64,000 nt of DNA from Oncomelania hupensis (GCA_036898135.1 CM072512.1:15998597-16062596), one strand, 5' to 3'; positions 31,345-46,500 are shown, counted from the stretch's first letter. The notes: a model not told the origin generated them from the sequence alone. Made by a program: numbers and translations.

Positions 31345-34300
31345 CCTCATGATCTGTCTGTTTCTTTTGCTTACTCTTTTTGATTTACCCCTTGACACTC
31401 TTCCTAGCTGTTTGTAGGCAGAAAGATTCTGGGAACAACTGAGGGAAAGGCCTATCAAATATCATGGATGCACCTTTCTTCCAGCATCACTGCCATCAAT
31501 AAATAGATGTGTACACATACTAATGAAAGTACTTTTTGCAATTAAAGTTTTCTTTGGAATTTTGGAACATTGTCCTTTTATTTCTGAACACATAATAAAA
31601 CATTGTTCATATAAGCAAAAGGCTATATGCCCGGGCAAGAAAGGGAGGGGGGGGGGGGGTAAGCGGGAAGGGGGTGTTTTAACCAGGAAAGAGGGATTAG
31701 TGGGGTGGGGTATATATATTAATGAACATGTATGCAGAACTGAACAGCATAGATGTAGTTATTTATCATACCACAACAGGCAATCACAATGAAGGAAAAA
31801 CTACAACAAAAACAACAAAACATAACATACACACAAACAAAAAAACAACAACCACTTCACAATTCGGCCAAACAATATTATACAATGTCAATAAATATTA
31901 TATACTATGTGGCCGCAAGAAGTGAAACGAACATTTACAGCAATTCACGAGGGCAATAACAATACAATAAAGCTGCAGTTTAAAAGACATTGAGAAATCA
32001 TTTAACTAAAGTAAGTTTATTTATATAAAGATATGGCTATGCTTGTGTACTAAAGTAACAATAAAGGAAAGTTAATTGGTGAAGCAGCAATACACTGATA
32101 CAGAAAAATACATGTATTATAATTATTAACAGATTATAACATAAATACTATAGATAAAAAGAAGAGAGGAAGAAAAGGTTTATTCATACAGAGAGATGGC
32201 TAAGCTTGTTATTACCAATATTATGCTACTAACATATCCATTGGGTATTTGCATTTCTACTTCGAAGAATTTGGGTCCACATGTAATATTTATGTGCTAA
32301 GTTATTTGTGAAGCTTTTTTTATTTGTTTCCATTTCATATAAATTTGTGGATTTAATTTATTGTTTCTTTTACAGTATATCTAGTCCCATAATTCGCTTT
32401 GTTTCTTATTTGTGGATTGATTTTGTATTGCCTTATTGCTCTACAGGATATAGACCTAGTCCCAACTGATATAGCAGCAGGGCTGATGTTAGTGGAACAG
32501 CAGCAAGAGAATGTAGCAAGTAACCTTTCAGCTGTTGTAGTTCAAAATCCAGTTACCCAAGGTGCTGCAGTCCTCTCAGCCAGTGGGCCTGAATCGGTTT
32601 CATCTTCGAAAGTTATGAGTGGTGGAAATGGTGGTCCACGAAATTGGATGACTATCCCACTCATGACACATTACATGAAGTTTGCTCTTGGCAGTTACGG
32701 ATGGCCGTTCTTCATGTATTCAAACTTCTTCACGGGACTTTGCAAACTCAGTGCTTTCTGCAGGTAAGCTAAAGAGAATGTGTTTTTAATATTCAACTTT
32801 AACTGTTATTGTTAATTATTTTTCTGTATTAACCTTTAGAACCCGAAAGACCGATATATCGGTCTAGCCCTTAAACAGCTGTGCCCCGATAGACCGATAA
32901 ACCGGTCTCGTAACCTTACCTTAGTCTTGCGGTCCTTACAAAGCTTACTGTTCTTTCTAGTACTTGCTGTTTGGAATAGGGTTATTGGGAATAAGGTAAA
33001 GCAAAATGTCTGCGCTCTAGTGCGAGCACAGTGCATGTTTTTGTGACGTTTTTTTCTCAATTTTGCGTCATGAAACGAAGGTCTACAAATCAAGGAAGCG
33101 TCGCTAAGCGACTGTACACAACTCAGGAAGTAATCGAGGAATTGTGGGATGGTAATGAAGATGAAGAGATGACATTTGAAGTACTTTGGGTTGTCTAACA
33201 CTTTGGTTGATATGTTTTGGTTGTTTTAGTTTTTACTAAAAGCATGCTAAAAATGCCATTTTTCTCCGGGGAGCCCAGGGAATGGGCTCAGAATTGGTGG
33301 GGCATCCAGGGTTCAAAGGGTTAATATGCTTCGTGCAAAATGACAGATTCAGACTCACACTCGTGGAGTTTTCAAATCCTCATTCATTATTTTTAAAGAT
33401 CGATGAAAATACAAATTATGATAAGTTGGGTTTTTTGGAATTTTTGGTCATGACTGCTTTCTCTAGCAGTGTTTACTGGTGGAGATTAATGCCAGAATGT
33501 ATGCAGTGGGGATTATAGCATGTCATTGAATGATCTCATTGTTGACTCGTATTCTTCAATGTTTGTACAGTGCTCTGATGTAGGAGAAATCATGCCAGTT
33601 AAATGAAGATGTTTTTGTACTTCGCACTTCATGGGGTTTCAGACACGTGAATGCATGTTATATTTTTCAGCCGTGCAGCACACAACATTTCTCCAAAATT
33701 ATTCAAGCCATATTTTGGACGTCTGACAAAACATCTAGCTTATGCAGGTGGTGGTAGTGAAATGGTTTTGCCGACAACTTTCCAAAGATATACTTTAGGC
33801 CCGCATGATCAGGATAAGTTGATGTACCAAAGCCAGTTTCCATTGTAAGTGTGCAGATGAAAGGAAAAGAAACAAACAAATTTGATTTTCAGTTTAATGG
33901 TGTGGATTCACTTGTGTGAGTCATTTACATCTTGTATCTGCTACACCATTGCAATAGAACTTTCTTATTCTGCTGTGGTTGTTTTGTGGTTTTGTTGTTG
34001 TTGTTGTTTGGGTTTTTTTGGGGGGGAGGGGGGGTGGAGGAGGGAGGGGGGGTGGTCTATTTTTATTTGTTTATATTTCTTGGATTTACTATTATTATTT
34101 GTTTAATATTCCCATGAATTCTAAAGAAACTAGTCCTGTATTTGAGCAAAAATCACGTCTTCTTTTATTTCACATCACATGCTGCCTTGTAGACTTTCTT
34201 AATGATTTACTTTTCTCTCAGATTTATGTTGCATTTGTGCGTGCATGCATTCTTTATTGTCACGTCTTCTTTTATTTCACATCACATGCTGCCTTGTAGA

Positions 34301-34560
34301 CTTTCTTAATGATTTACTTTTCTCTCAGATTTATGTTGGATTTGTGAGTGCATGCATTCTTTATTGTCCCGTTAACATTTACAAGGAAATTTCTGTGCAG
34401 TTTCCGTCTATATAAATATATATATATTCAACATTTGTTCTAAAAAATAATTACATTAAATTATTATTGCAACATAAAAATAAAATAAACAATGATGTTG
34501 ATATTTACAGTAATTAAATATTTTCTATAATGACACTGATATGTAGATAATATCCCACAT

Positions 34561-34598
<38 letters not shown>

Positions 34599-37500
34599 AG
34601 CCACACACGCACACACACTGTATGCATTTGCTGCAGACCTTTTTGTATTCTGCGTAAATATGTACTAAACTGTTGCTTTCCTTTTTGTAGGTTGCTGTCT
34701 TTAGTTTTCATTATTTTTTGTATTGACAGATCGTTATTAGCACGCTGCATACCAGATTTTATAGGCTGTGGTTCAATCGAAGCAGATCTTACGCTCTATA
34801 AACTTAATAGTTTTGATGGAATCACATTAGAATCTTTTCTTCCATCCACACCATTTTTTTTTTTTACATTTTCTCTGATGTTCACTTTCTCAGCGGTTGT
34901 GTTATAGTTGAAAATCAATGTTCTTAATTGAGTTATTTATGTTTTAACTTTTATATACCTTTTTTGTTTCTATGATTATTTGTCTCCGCTTTTGAGTTGT
35001 ATACCTTCCTCTCCTATAAATTACAAATATTGTGTCTAATTATATTAATACAGTGGAACCTTCGGTATCCGTCTCTCTTGTATACGACTCCCTTGGTTAT
35101 GTGACCTGAAAACTTCTGACGGATTCACTTCCAATAATAAATTACCTCTGGTATGCGACAACCTTGTTTATGCGACCAGCGACCGTGTCTTAAGCCCTTT
35201 ATACGACCGTTTTTTTCTCTCATGTTAGTGTACTTCTGCTGTTGTCTGCTATTTCCAGTTCGCAAGTAAGGGACATTACTCGCCTACACTGGCTTGTCAA
35301 AATGGCGTCGTGCAAGAGGCGCAAGAGGAAAGTTTTGAGTTTGGCAGAGAGAATGAAAGTGATTAAAAGAAGTGAAAAGGGGGATAGTTGTTTGTCTATT
35401 GCTAGAAGTTTAGGCGTTGGGAAGACCCAAATTCAGCTTATCATAAAGGATAAAAAATTATGACTTCATACCCCTCCAACCCTGACCCCTCCCCTTCTTC
35501 CCCCCTTATTTCCAGTATAAGACCACCTCTATTATAAGACCGTTTCTTCTCAGATTTTGGGCGGTCTTATTCCGGAGGTTCCACTGTAATTTCAACTCCT
35601 GACAACCGGAATACTTTTTTTTGTCTGACTTAGTGGGTAGGCACTAACATTTTATACAATACTGTTTCAAGTGTTTATGCATCATTTTGTTTGGAATTTC
35701 TGATTATTAAACCTGTGGCAAGCTCAAACCAAAGTATTGTTTTAAATATTATACTAATTTGTTTTTAAAATGTACTTACAATCTCTTTTGTTTATTGGTG
35801 CACAAGCTATGCTTTGCTAACTAACCACATGGTTTGCTTTTTCTATATTTGTTTGAACAGAGCATTGTACAAACACTTGTCCATGTAAAACGTTAGGTGT
35901 ACCATTGTTATATAAAACAATATACATACGCAGCACATTGTCTTCATAATTTTTATATTTATGGAAAGTGTTGCAATCCTCTAAAAAAAATTTTGAATAG
36001 TTGTAAAAACATTGTAGAACTTGCATTGTGTGTTTACTCTATTTTTATGCCGAAAAAGGAAAGTATAATGTTGTTTAGTAACTGTTGTTGCTTGATGATT
36101 TGTTTTGTAATCCAATTTTTATCAGTGTTGTTTTTTTTTCTTTACATTCAATCACTTTGATTATTTTCATCCTTTTTTTTTTCTTTCTGTGTACACTTTG
36201 AACCATTGTGTTCAAAACTCTCCACTTCTACATGAATTTGTTTCTTAATTTTATTGACAGATGCTGTTCATGCATTAGAGCCCAAACCCAAGTAACGTCT
36301 GACAACATGTGTAACTGCCATACTGCAGCTATCAAACAGTTGACGAAAATTAAAGACCAGGACCTTATTTATGTCAGTTTTCACAATCGGGTAAGTCCAT
36401 CTTTTCTACTTCTTCATTGTCATCATTATCAACCTCAATGAAGTGTGAAACAGGGATTTACAGATTTAGTTAATTAGTCATTGTTTTGTAGGGTCCAGCG
36501 GACTGCAAAGAGCTGAATCAGGACCACAACTTGGTTGAAAGAGGCTCACCCCTGTTCTTATAAAAGATCTGCTGAAACAACCCTAATGGTAACACTGAAG
36601 GCACTCCACCAGCCGGTTATTTTACAATAAAGGCATCCCATGCAGGGGAATGCTGAGGCTGTACTCTAATTTATCGAACCCACATTTACAAAAACAAAAT
36701 AGAATGTGAATATCATTATAAACTATTAACAAAACACATAACTAAAAAATGTCTATATTGCTAAATAATAATACCATGGAACGCCCTAGTGACCATTTGG
36801 CAGAAAGTGTCCAATTTCCCCCCAAGCTGACCCAACAGACCCCAAACACAAAATGAGGAGTTTTGGGAGAGTTTTTAAGAAAAAAGGTAGGTAATTGGTC
36901 TGTCGAAGAAGATAACAGATTTATAGAAGAGATTAGGAGCAAGAAAAAATAGCTGAGAATGACAGAAACAGTGGTAATATAAAGCACTAAATTTCCACAA
37001 AGTGTGGATACTATTTACACAGAAAACCCAGGCACCCCAACGGGGGTTACAGATTTAGTTAATACATTGAGATAGGCTACAAGTGTTGCTTTGTAGTTGT
37101 ATGTTGTTCAGAAACTAAGGTCTGTGAGCAGGGCCTAATTTTCATCACGCTATACATGGTAAGCATGCATCTTCTCCTTTGCTTTCCTGCAAAGGTATGT
37201 CATTGTGTTTTTCTAATGGTGTGCAATCGGAACCAGTCAACTGTGGGTTGGTCAGTCAGTCCCTTGCTTGCTGTATCTTAAGAACCAATGGAGAGATTTT
37301 GACTAAGCTTCATAAAAACATTACCTGGGTTAGTACCCAGCCTCCAGTACAGTCATATTTGCTCTTGCTAAACATGTTTTGCTTTAGGTCTTAAACACAG
37401 CATTTTAAGAGCTTTATTTTTGCACTTTTTCAAAGGTCAGGGTTTATTATTTTCTAAACATATTTTGTGCTGTATCTCAAAATTGGCTGAACCAATTTTG

Positions 37501-40500
37501 ATAATGTTTGGTTTGCAGTTTGTTCAGATAGCTGCCCATCATTCCATGTTCTCATTTTGCTTCTTTAGGATAAAACCAAATTAAAAAAAACGCCTAGAAA
37601 ATCAACACTTATAAAAAATTTATTTTCAGCCATGTATACAAAGGTTTTGAAATACATTTTGAGTGAATTGCCATTTTGGTTTTATTTAAAATTAATATTA
37701 TGTTCTCCAGAATGAATATGGAAATAAGGCTGTGTTGCAAATGAAAGGATGGCAAATCAGCCACGAATTTAGTAGTATCATGTACTTAAAAACACCAACA
37801 AATACCTTAACATATATTATGCACAATGAATCTGCTTGTTGTGATCAACTTTTGGGTGTGCAGTATTGTTAATTATTATGGGAATGTAATTGTGTTTTGA
37901 TTTGTTTTGTGTGTTTGGCTTTTGTTCACAGTATCGAGAAATACCTTTTTACGTGGCTGTGGATCGCAAGTACAATAATGTTGTTGTCAGCATACGAGGT
38001 ACATTATCATTACAGGTAAATAGCACATAAGCGTAGAGTTATGTATAAGTAACCATTTAACTCTTTCCCTGCCAGGCACGTTTCCACGTTTGTGCCAGAC
38101 ATTTCTCTGGCACCGGAAAGAAAGTTCAGTACCTTAGGCATTTAAGCTACTGTTCTTTCAATAATAGTTGTTAAATAGACATATTTCATATCAAATTAAA
38201 GGTAAAAGAGTGAAGAATAAGAAAAAAAAACCACAAAAATGTTAATTTGATTATGTTATTGAAATATGTGTTTTGAAAGCATGTTGATCATTTTGAAATG
38301 ATAAAATAAAATTAAAATATTTCCACATACCACAGTGATAAAAGAAAATCTGGAGGAATAATTCCAATCACTGAATCAGCTTCACACACCAGAAAGAAAA
38401 TTTATTTAGGATCAAAATACACTTTACAGTTTGAAATTATATTGATTATTAGCAGAGTTTGACACACTGTCGATTGTGCCCATCACAATGCTTAGTAAAA
38501 TGCACAAAAAACACTCTAAAAACGAATCAATTTGAAGAAACCACAAGCGTGTCGATCGAGAACGAAAGTAGAAAGAGTTATCTCTCTTTGGTTAAAATAA
38601 AACTTGGATTGGACTGCGCAAAAAACCGGAACGAAACGGAATACTGAAATCGACGATATATCGTCGATTGGCACAAACATGACGGCTCAGATCGACGATA
38701 TATCGTCGATTGGCAGGGAAAGAGTTAAAACTATCTTGATGTATTAGGTTAATTTATCAAGGGATGTGTCATGATTGAATGTTCAGGTTCAGTGCTGCCC
38801 AACAAAAAGGCCAATGTAAAATTTCTGTCAGTTCTTCAGAACCTTGGAAGAAAATAGCAATGACACAACGACAGTTTCAGATTTAGTGACCTTCGCCGTA
38901 CTCAGGGGTCAGTATGAAAAAAAATCAAATTTACTCTGAATGCTTAGAAACTTTCTGTATGTCACGTTCACTGGCTCCACAGTGGGTACACAAGTTTGTG
39001 CTTATCACAAGAGAACAACCACCCCAAAATCCAACACATAGAACACCAGAGGGAACAATTACATGTACAACATTTTTATTCACACAAAACAAACTAACGT
39101 TTTATATAACTATTTAATCCACAGCATAGCTACAATCACACTTAACTATAATAAAAACAAAACTGGTAAACAAACACTAATAATAAATAGGATAATTCTT
39201 TTCTGTAAAAGTCTTTGTTCTTATAGCATATACAATTACACAAGTGGCTGTATATTTGTTAATTATTTAACTAATGATTTGTACAAGATATTAACTATAT
39301 ACAACGATACTAATATTGTAAACAATCTAACTATCCTCCAGTATTTATCAGTGGCTACAAATTATACAAGAGGCTTGAATATAAAGAAAATGCAACTCTT
39401 TAAACATGTGGATTTATACAACTGGCAGCTGACATATTGTTTTACTGTTCATTTTTGAGCAAATTTACATGGGAATAAGAAACAGACTTTTCCATTACAG
39501 ACTTTCTAAATCAGAGTTCCGCTGGATGGCAGTCAGCAACCAAAGTGGTTCCCTCAGATGCTCAGAAGTCAGTTCAGGTGCCAGGTTGTGTAGGGTTCCT
39601 GGGTTACGGTCCAGGCCCACACCACCAGAACACACAGCATGGATGGTACAGTCCTGGTGAAAATGCTAGTACCAAGACACTAAGACACACACAAGAGTAA
39701 ATTATAGCATTAGTAACCAACCAACATAGGAAAAATGCCCACGTACTCTTCTGCATCCTAGTGCACCTTACTACAGCTCTCGGTTCTATTTATTATCAAG
39801 CTTATTCACAAATTAACTTCATTTATCATAATTAACCCTTAGCCTGCTGACATGTTTTTCCTGCTCTATGCTAAAGAAAATTTTGACTTACGATTAAAAA
39901 CACACATGCCTTATTATATATGCCATTGTTGCTAAACTATTACACCCAGATATATAAAAGTATATATCAAATGAAAGGAAATTGAATAAAGATTCCAAAG
40001 AACAGACACACAAAAGTGTAAGATTGTTGGTTAGTACAATTATGGGATGGAAAGTTAGGGGCATGAGCAAACAAATTCACTCTCACTCAACTGCACACCC
40101 ATTCTTGAAGTCATACGCAAAGAATGGCAAAATAGAAATAAGATTTATTACCAAAAATTATGTGAACCAAAATGGACTGAAATCAAATCCTGATAAATAC
40201 AGAAATAGTCTGTGTAAAAGGCAAATAATATTATTATAGATCTAGTAAAAATAAAAAAGTTTTTTTTCACCTACCGTCGTCTGCTAAAGATTGTAGGCGG
40301 CGATCTTCTTCTTCGTCCGAATCGTAATCACTCCCTCCAGCCTCCGTCAATTAAACATCATCACCAGCGTCAAAATCATCATCCCCACTATCATCATCAA
40401 AGTTTTATTCCTGAAACATTTGCGCCACCTCTTCTGCTGTGTATGTTCTGCGTGCCATGATGGCGACGAACGAGGCAGAAAATTTCGTCAGCAACAAGTG

Positions 40501-43500
40501 CTTCAAAACGTGCTTTTTGTTTGAAAATTACCTCTAAACCAAAAGATTTTTATTTCCAAAACATTACAGTTGAAGGGAAACAACTTTTGTTTTATAATCA
40601 TGACCAAGGATTTATTTTATAAACGCTTTTACCTCCCTTATACTATCGCCCGTACAAATGTACGTAGACATCGCATTAGGCTTGCGTTAAACACCCCGTG
40701 CTACGTACGTTGACAGCGCAGCCTAAAGGTTAAAAGGAATGAACTTTCCTAAATTATTTCCCTTTATTATAATTGGAAAGCATTTAATTATAATTGAAGA
40801 TTTATCTCGCTTTACAACTGTTGTGAACAACTGATCCAATTCCATTGATAAACTATATCTCTTTTCTTAATCCTCGACAGAAAAGCGTTTTCATTCATAT
40901 TTTACTTCTTTTTTACAACGCTAGCAAAGAATCCAAACTTGTCATGCATAAATAAATTACTTCTATTCACGAACTTTGAAAACAATTATAAAATGTAAAT
41001 GATTTATTTCCCTGCATACAAAAGCATACTTTCTTCACCAATATATTCTTTTATTCATGATATAAAATATTTGCATGTTTATACAAATATGCATACTCCT
41101 GAACAAACATGGCACCTTGGGGATCATTTGCAGCTACTTACGCTACCGGTGATGTGTCTGTCCGGACGAGACGACACAACACGGAGACAAGACAGGTCCG
41201 AGTAGTCACAATTGCACATGCAGCTCTCTTCACATATCACAGGACCGTCACAGAAGGACGAAACAGTGCTTGAGATAGGTGGCAAATAGTCAGCCCGCAC
41301 AATCCCCCTTCGAAAACACTGCTGGCACTATTTTGAAGAAGGAACACTAACAAAACAATGTGCATGTTCTAAATTACACTATTTGCAAACTTAGCAATAA
41401 ACTTATTTCTCTCTCCATCACCTTCCGTCCTCTATAACACAGGCTTAGAAACCCTATCATCACATGTTTAGAAAACCTAGTCGTGACAATATATTCCTCA
41501 AAAAATAAAAAAGAGCTTTATATGTACCAAATGTTGGTGTCAACATTGATTCTGGACAATGTTATAGAATAATTAAATTTATTTTATTTTTTTTGGTGGG
41601 GGGGAGGGGGGGGGGATAGTTCATTATATGTGTATATGATTCACAGTGCAATCATGGTATGGGGTGTGATTCACAAAGCAGTTCTAAATTTACAGCACTG
41701 TGCCATTTCATTGGTTTTATAGGATGCCCTAACTGACATGTCAGCACGAGGTGTGCCATTGGATATTGAAGGTGTGTCCGATGCAACTTGTCATGATGCT
41801 ATGCTCGATTGTGCCAAGTACATCAAGTCCCAGCTAGAAGACAAACACCTTCTGGAAAAAGCCTTTTCTTCCTTACAGGTGGGTTTTTATTAGAGGAAGC
41901 TGTAGTAGTTTCACTGCTTCTTTGTTATTTGTTGATGCTGTGTGGCTAGGAATGTAAGTAATGGTTTAGTTGCTGTTGTTTGTTGATTATTTTTCTGGTT
42001 GGAATATTAAAGGACTTGGATCTTCTCCTGTCTGAATAGCAGCAGCAGAGAGACTTTTCTCTGTGAGGAATTTGCCAGAGTTAGAAACCTGTAATCAAAT
42101 GAACGCAATTTTGTTTTTAAGGGGGGGGCGAGGGGGGTTTGAAAGGGTGAGGGTGGGGAGGGGGGGCACATGTTTCTAATGGTGTAGGTTGGCATGATAA
42201 TGTTGTGTTTATGACAAACGTATCTGTTTTGAGACGTTAAAGGTAAAAGAAGCCTGGTTACCTACTTGGATTGGTGACTGTCAAAACTATCCAAAAAAAA
42301 AACGAAACATTGCGCAACAATTACTCCAGTGCAGCCAACTGTGAATGGGTACCTAGCTGTCCTTAGAACCAAGCAATGGAGATGATGAATGGGCGCCACC
42401 CTCACAAGCTTGCTTAGAGAAAGGTGAGGTCCCGGTCGCCTCTCCAGAATGTTATGGGAAAGCCTGTATCTTCTCTGAACTCTGGTGTCTGAATAATTAT
42501 AACAGTGATATTTGGATAGTCCATATTGAATGTTGCAGGGAGATTGTCAGCTGGTAATAGTGGGTCACAGTCTTGGTGCAGGAGTGGCGGCCATTCTTTC
42601 AGTTTTGCTACGACCAAAGTTCAACAGCATTGCCTGTTTTGCCTATTCACCTCCTGGTGGTCTGATGAGGTGGGTCACATGATTATTTTCATTTCATTTT
42701 AAATTTAGTCATCTGAATGACTATGCACAATGCCTCTGAAGGTGTTACTTGGGATCTTGTCTGACGTACTGTTTTTATCTGAGGGTGTTTGTGGTTGTGT
42801 CTTGTACAGCTGTGAGCGAGAAAGTACACAATTTACCATGAAGTATATTTAAACTGTTCAATGCTGTATTGTGATGATTATTATGTTAAAAATTTCGCAA
42901 ACGTTTTGTGAATAAAATTACAACTGTCCCAGCAAATACAGCTTCTTTGATGTAAATAATTTCTAAACGTTAATCAAACAGTGTGTGTGTAAGATGCAAG
43001 TGATGAGGATGCTGCTGATGTTGAGTGTAATATCCATGCTATGTTAAAACCTTATAAAGAAAAGCTTGTATACTACTACAAACTGTAAAGTTTGCATTCT
43101 CTTGTTTACAGCCCCAGTGCCAGTCAGTATGTTCGCAGCTTTGTGTGTTCTGTCATTGTCGGAGAAGACGTCATTCCGCGCCTGGGCATGCCTACCATGT
43201 GTGACCTCAAAGTAAAAGTGCTAAAGGCGCTGTGTGAATCCAACAGACCAAAGGTGAGAGATGCATTGTTCACTTGTTCATTATGCTGACAAACACAGAA
43301 AAATAGGATAATATATAGCTGCGTAGTAGAAAATGCAGTATTGATTGTAAATGAAAGTCTAGAACAATTTATGTCAATTCCTCAAAATCTAAAAAAAATA
43401 AAAAATAAATAAATTATTATGTAGTCTAATTTTTGGAAAGATTGGTATTCTGTTTGCACTGATTTTAAACATTTTTGTAGACTATGTGCTATTGTTTATT

Positions 43501-46500
43501 CTTACATGGAGGTGATCATGAACCAAGATCCCTGGGTAGTTTTCTTCACACAACTTACTAATAGGAATATTCTCTTGTTTTCATGAAATGGGTTGTTTTC
43601 TACATTTTCTACACTTAAAACATAAGTAAGTGTACACTCTGTCTGTCACATGCAAATAAAACACCCAAGAATCAGAATCTAAACTTTCTTTCGAGGTGTG
43701 AGGACCAATATATAAACTTATATGTTTCTTATAGGTCTCTTTCAATATAGGCCTGTTGCTTACACACATGTGACTAGATTGAAAATAAACATATTACGTC
43801 ACTAGAGTCTTTCTGACAAGGAATAGGTTCATTAATACACACACGCTCATGCATGCACACGTGCACACACATATACTCAAACACACAGATTACAAAGACA
43901 AAGGGACTGCTGCACAGTTTTTTTGGACTCCTCGTTTACCTTATCACCATAGGTTTTCTTCACAGAGACGTACTAATAGGAATATTCTCTTCTTTGCGTG
44001 ATATGGGTAGTTTTCTACACACGACGTGTAGATTAGGGTACAGAAATATACACCTTAATAACTTATTAAAGTAAATTTTGTTAATTTAAAATGCACAGGT
44101 GTGTTCCTTGTATTATTCCTAGGGCATTGGTGTAAGTTTGACCAAAATATTCAAACAAACAAGGAATTTACCGTTTAAAAAATGTGATGCACTGTGACTT
44201 TTAATTTTGTTCTCCTTTCGTACACTTGTTTTTAGTACCACATTCTGGCCACTGGGTGCTTCCGCATGGTGTGCAGCTGTCTTCAGTCTTCGGATCATGG
44301 ATCTGTTGGCTCTTCGGTAGGAGAAACTGCACAACTTACAGACCATCAGCCCAGACAGTACAACACGTACAGCAGCCCTTTACAGGTACAACTTATTCCT
44401 TTTTTTTCTCAACAAAATGAATAAGCTTTTTTTATCCCTTCTTTAACCTTCCATTTTTGAATGATATCAACAAAAGCATTTCTGGAACAAATCTCAAATT
44501 TATTGTTTTTTTTGCTAAGAGCATTAAAACATTACAATAAACAATAGACTATACGACCTGTAAACATTTCTGGAACAATAATTATGGATCCATTTCTTGA
44601 ATTAATAATTATGAAACGCCTTCTGTACATTCTTGCAGAACACAGGAATCTCCGTAGAGTCAAACAAAAGTGTTTTAGGGAAGGCATTAACATTTATTTC
44701 TTAACAGAAACAATTTGAGTTTTCTCTAAACAAAATGCAGTTTTGATTGAGAATATGTCTTCTTCTAACGAATTTCTGAACAATTTGATCCTCTGTTGGT
44801 AATTTTAAAACCTGCTTGGATTTTTCTAGCACATCTTTTGACAGTTTGTTGTTGTGCATATTGATACATGTAATATACTGTATCAACAATTAGCAATCAA
44901 AATGTTCATCATGTATCACTGACATTGAGTAGCCAGCTCATCCTGCCTACAGAAATACTACATATTGCATTTTTATTCAAATCAAAAGAAAGATACAAAG
45001 GCAACTCAAGTAAGATACACTTTCACATTTAAATTTTGAACTGACCAATTTGTTGACGTCTTCTAAAGTGAAATGTGCTTTTCCACCTTCTTGTGTGTGT
45101 GTGTGTGTGTGTGCAAGTGTGTGCATGCGTGTATGCTTGTTGGTGGACACAGCGTTGTTTGTACAAACATGTTAACATCTACATACGTTGTTTTGATGGC
45201 ACTCGTTATTTTGACATAAAAAATATGATCCATTTTAATGGGGCTGTGTTAGGGTAAGGATTAGGGTAAAGGTTAGGATTAGGGTTAGCATTGCTGTTAG
45301 TGTTAAAAAAAACTTTAAAGTACTTTAAAATGAGGACAAAATGTCAATACAAGGTATGTGGGGTTTCTGGAAGTCATTATAATGGGGTATTCAAATGGAT
45401 GTGTGTGCATGTGTGTGTGCGTGCGCAGGTGTGGGTGTGTTTGTGTGTGTGAAATTGGCACCTCTTCTCAGTTATTTGAAATCATATTTCCTTATGTATG
45501 TTAAATAGTATTCAACTATTCTTTGCCAAAGGGACTAAAAAATATCCTTTTAGCACAGAGAAATGCTAGTATGCGTGCTGCTAATGTGAATAAAATCAGT
45601 TTTAAATTTATGTTCATGCTTTTGTGATACGTAAACAAGTGAGTGAATGTTGTTAATTTGGTTGACATTTGGTGCTGACCCACATTACCCATTGGTGATT
45701 GCTTTATCCAAATGATGCATTCTTTATCTTAATTTGTGTAATGTTCTGTGTTTTGTTTGCTATCGCTATGGCCAAAGGAGGACTTTTTGGAGGTATATTT
45801 TTAACTGTAGATTGTTAGATTTATTATAAGTGTATATATTTAAGTCTTCTTTGCTTGTTTTCCAAGCTTATTTGCGTGTAAACAGGAGAGATGGTGAATA
45901 AGATTGAATGTATTCATGATTTGTTTTCTCCTGGGTATAACACTTAACAGGCCTATGGACCCGAAGATTTAGTATGTGCTTTTCACATCTTGTTTTTCCT
46001 TTGTTGTTGATTTGTTGTTGTTGTTGTTGTTGATAAATCACAGTTCATATCAAATTGGTACCTAACTCAGAAGTTTTATCACACTTATATTAATTGTTGG
46101 TTTCAGTACTGCCCTCCCCCTCACCTATCCTTCCACAAATTGCACGCTTTGCTATTTCTTTCTAATTATGCTTTTGACTTCAGGATTTAGGAACGTGGGT
46201 TTGTTTTTCTTTTCTATGTATTTGCATGTTTCATTCACTTGTGCATGTGTTTTAGAGTTTCTGAATGCATTTGTGTGTGGGTGGGTGTGTGCGTGAATGT
46301 GTGGGTGTGTGTTTGTGTGTGTGTGGGTGTGTGCAGGTTTAATTTAGATTACAATTTTTAAGTTCTATTTTGTATATGTTAAAATTCTGTTAATCAGTTT
46401 CATGTTTGCATGCTGTAAACTTTTGTGTTTCATTTTGTTTGGTGTTTGGTTGCACACAGATTCAGATAAGTTGATGTTGTGGGAATGCTGCTTTTGTTGT

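Noticed and set aside
31105..31458. Arg/Glu-rich and Leu/Ser-rich ORFs
   Set aside because: They translate the (CT)n/(GA)n microsatellite; equivalent artefacts occur at 2772, 52607 and 56380.
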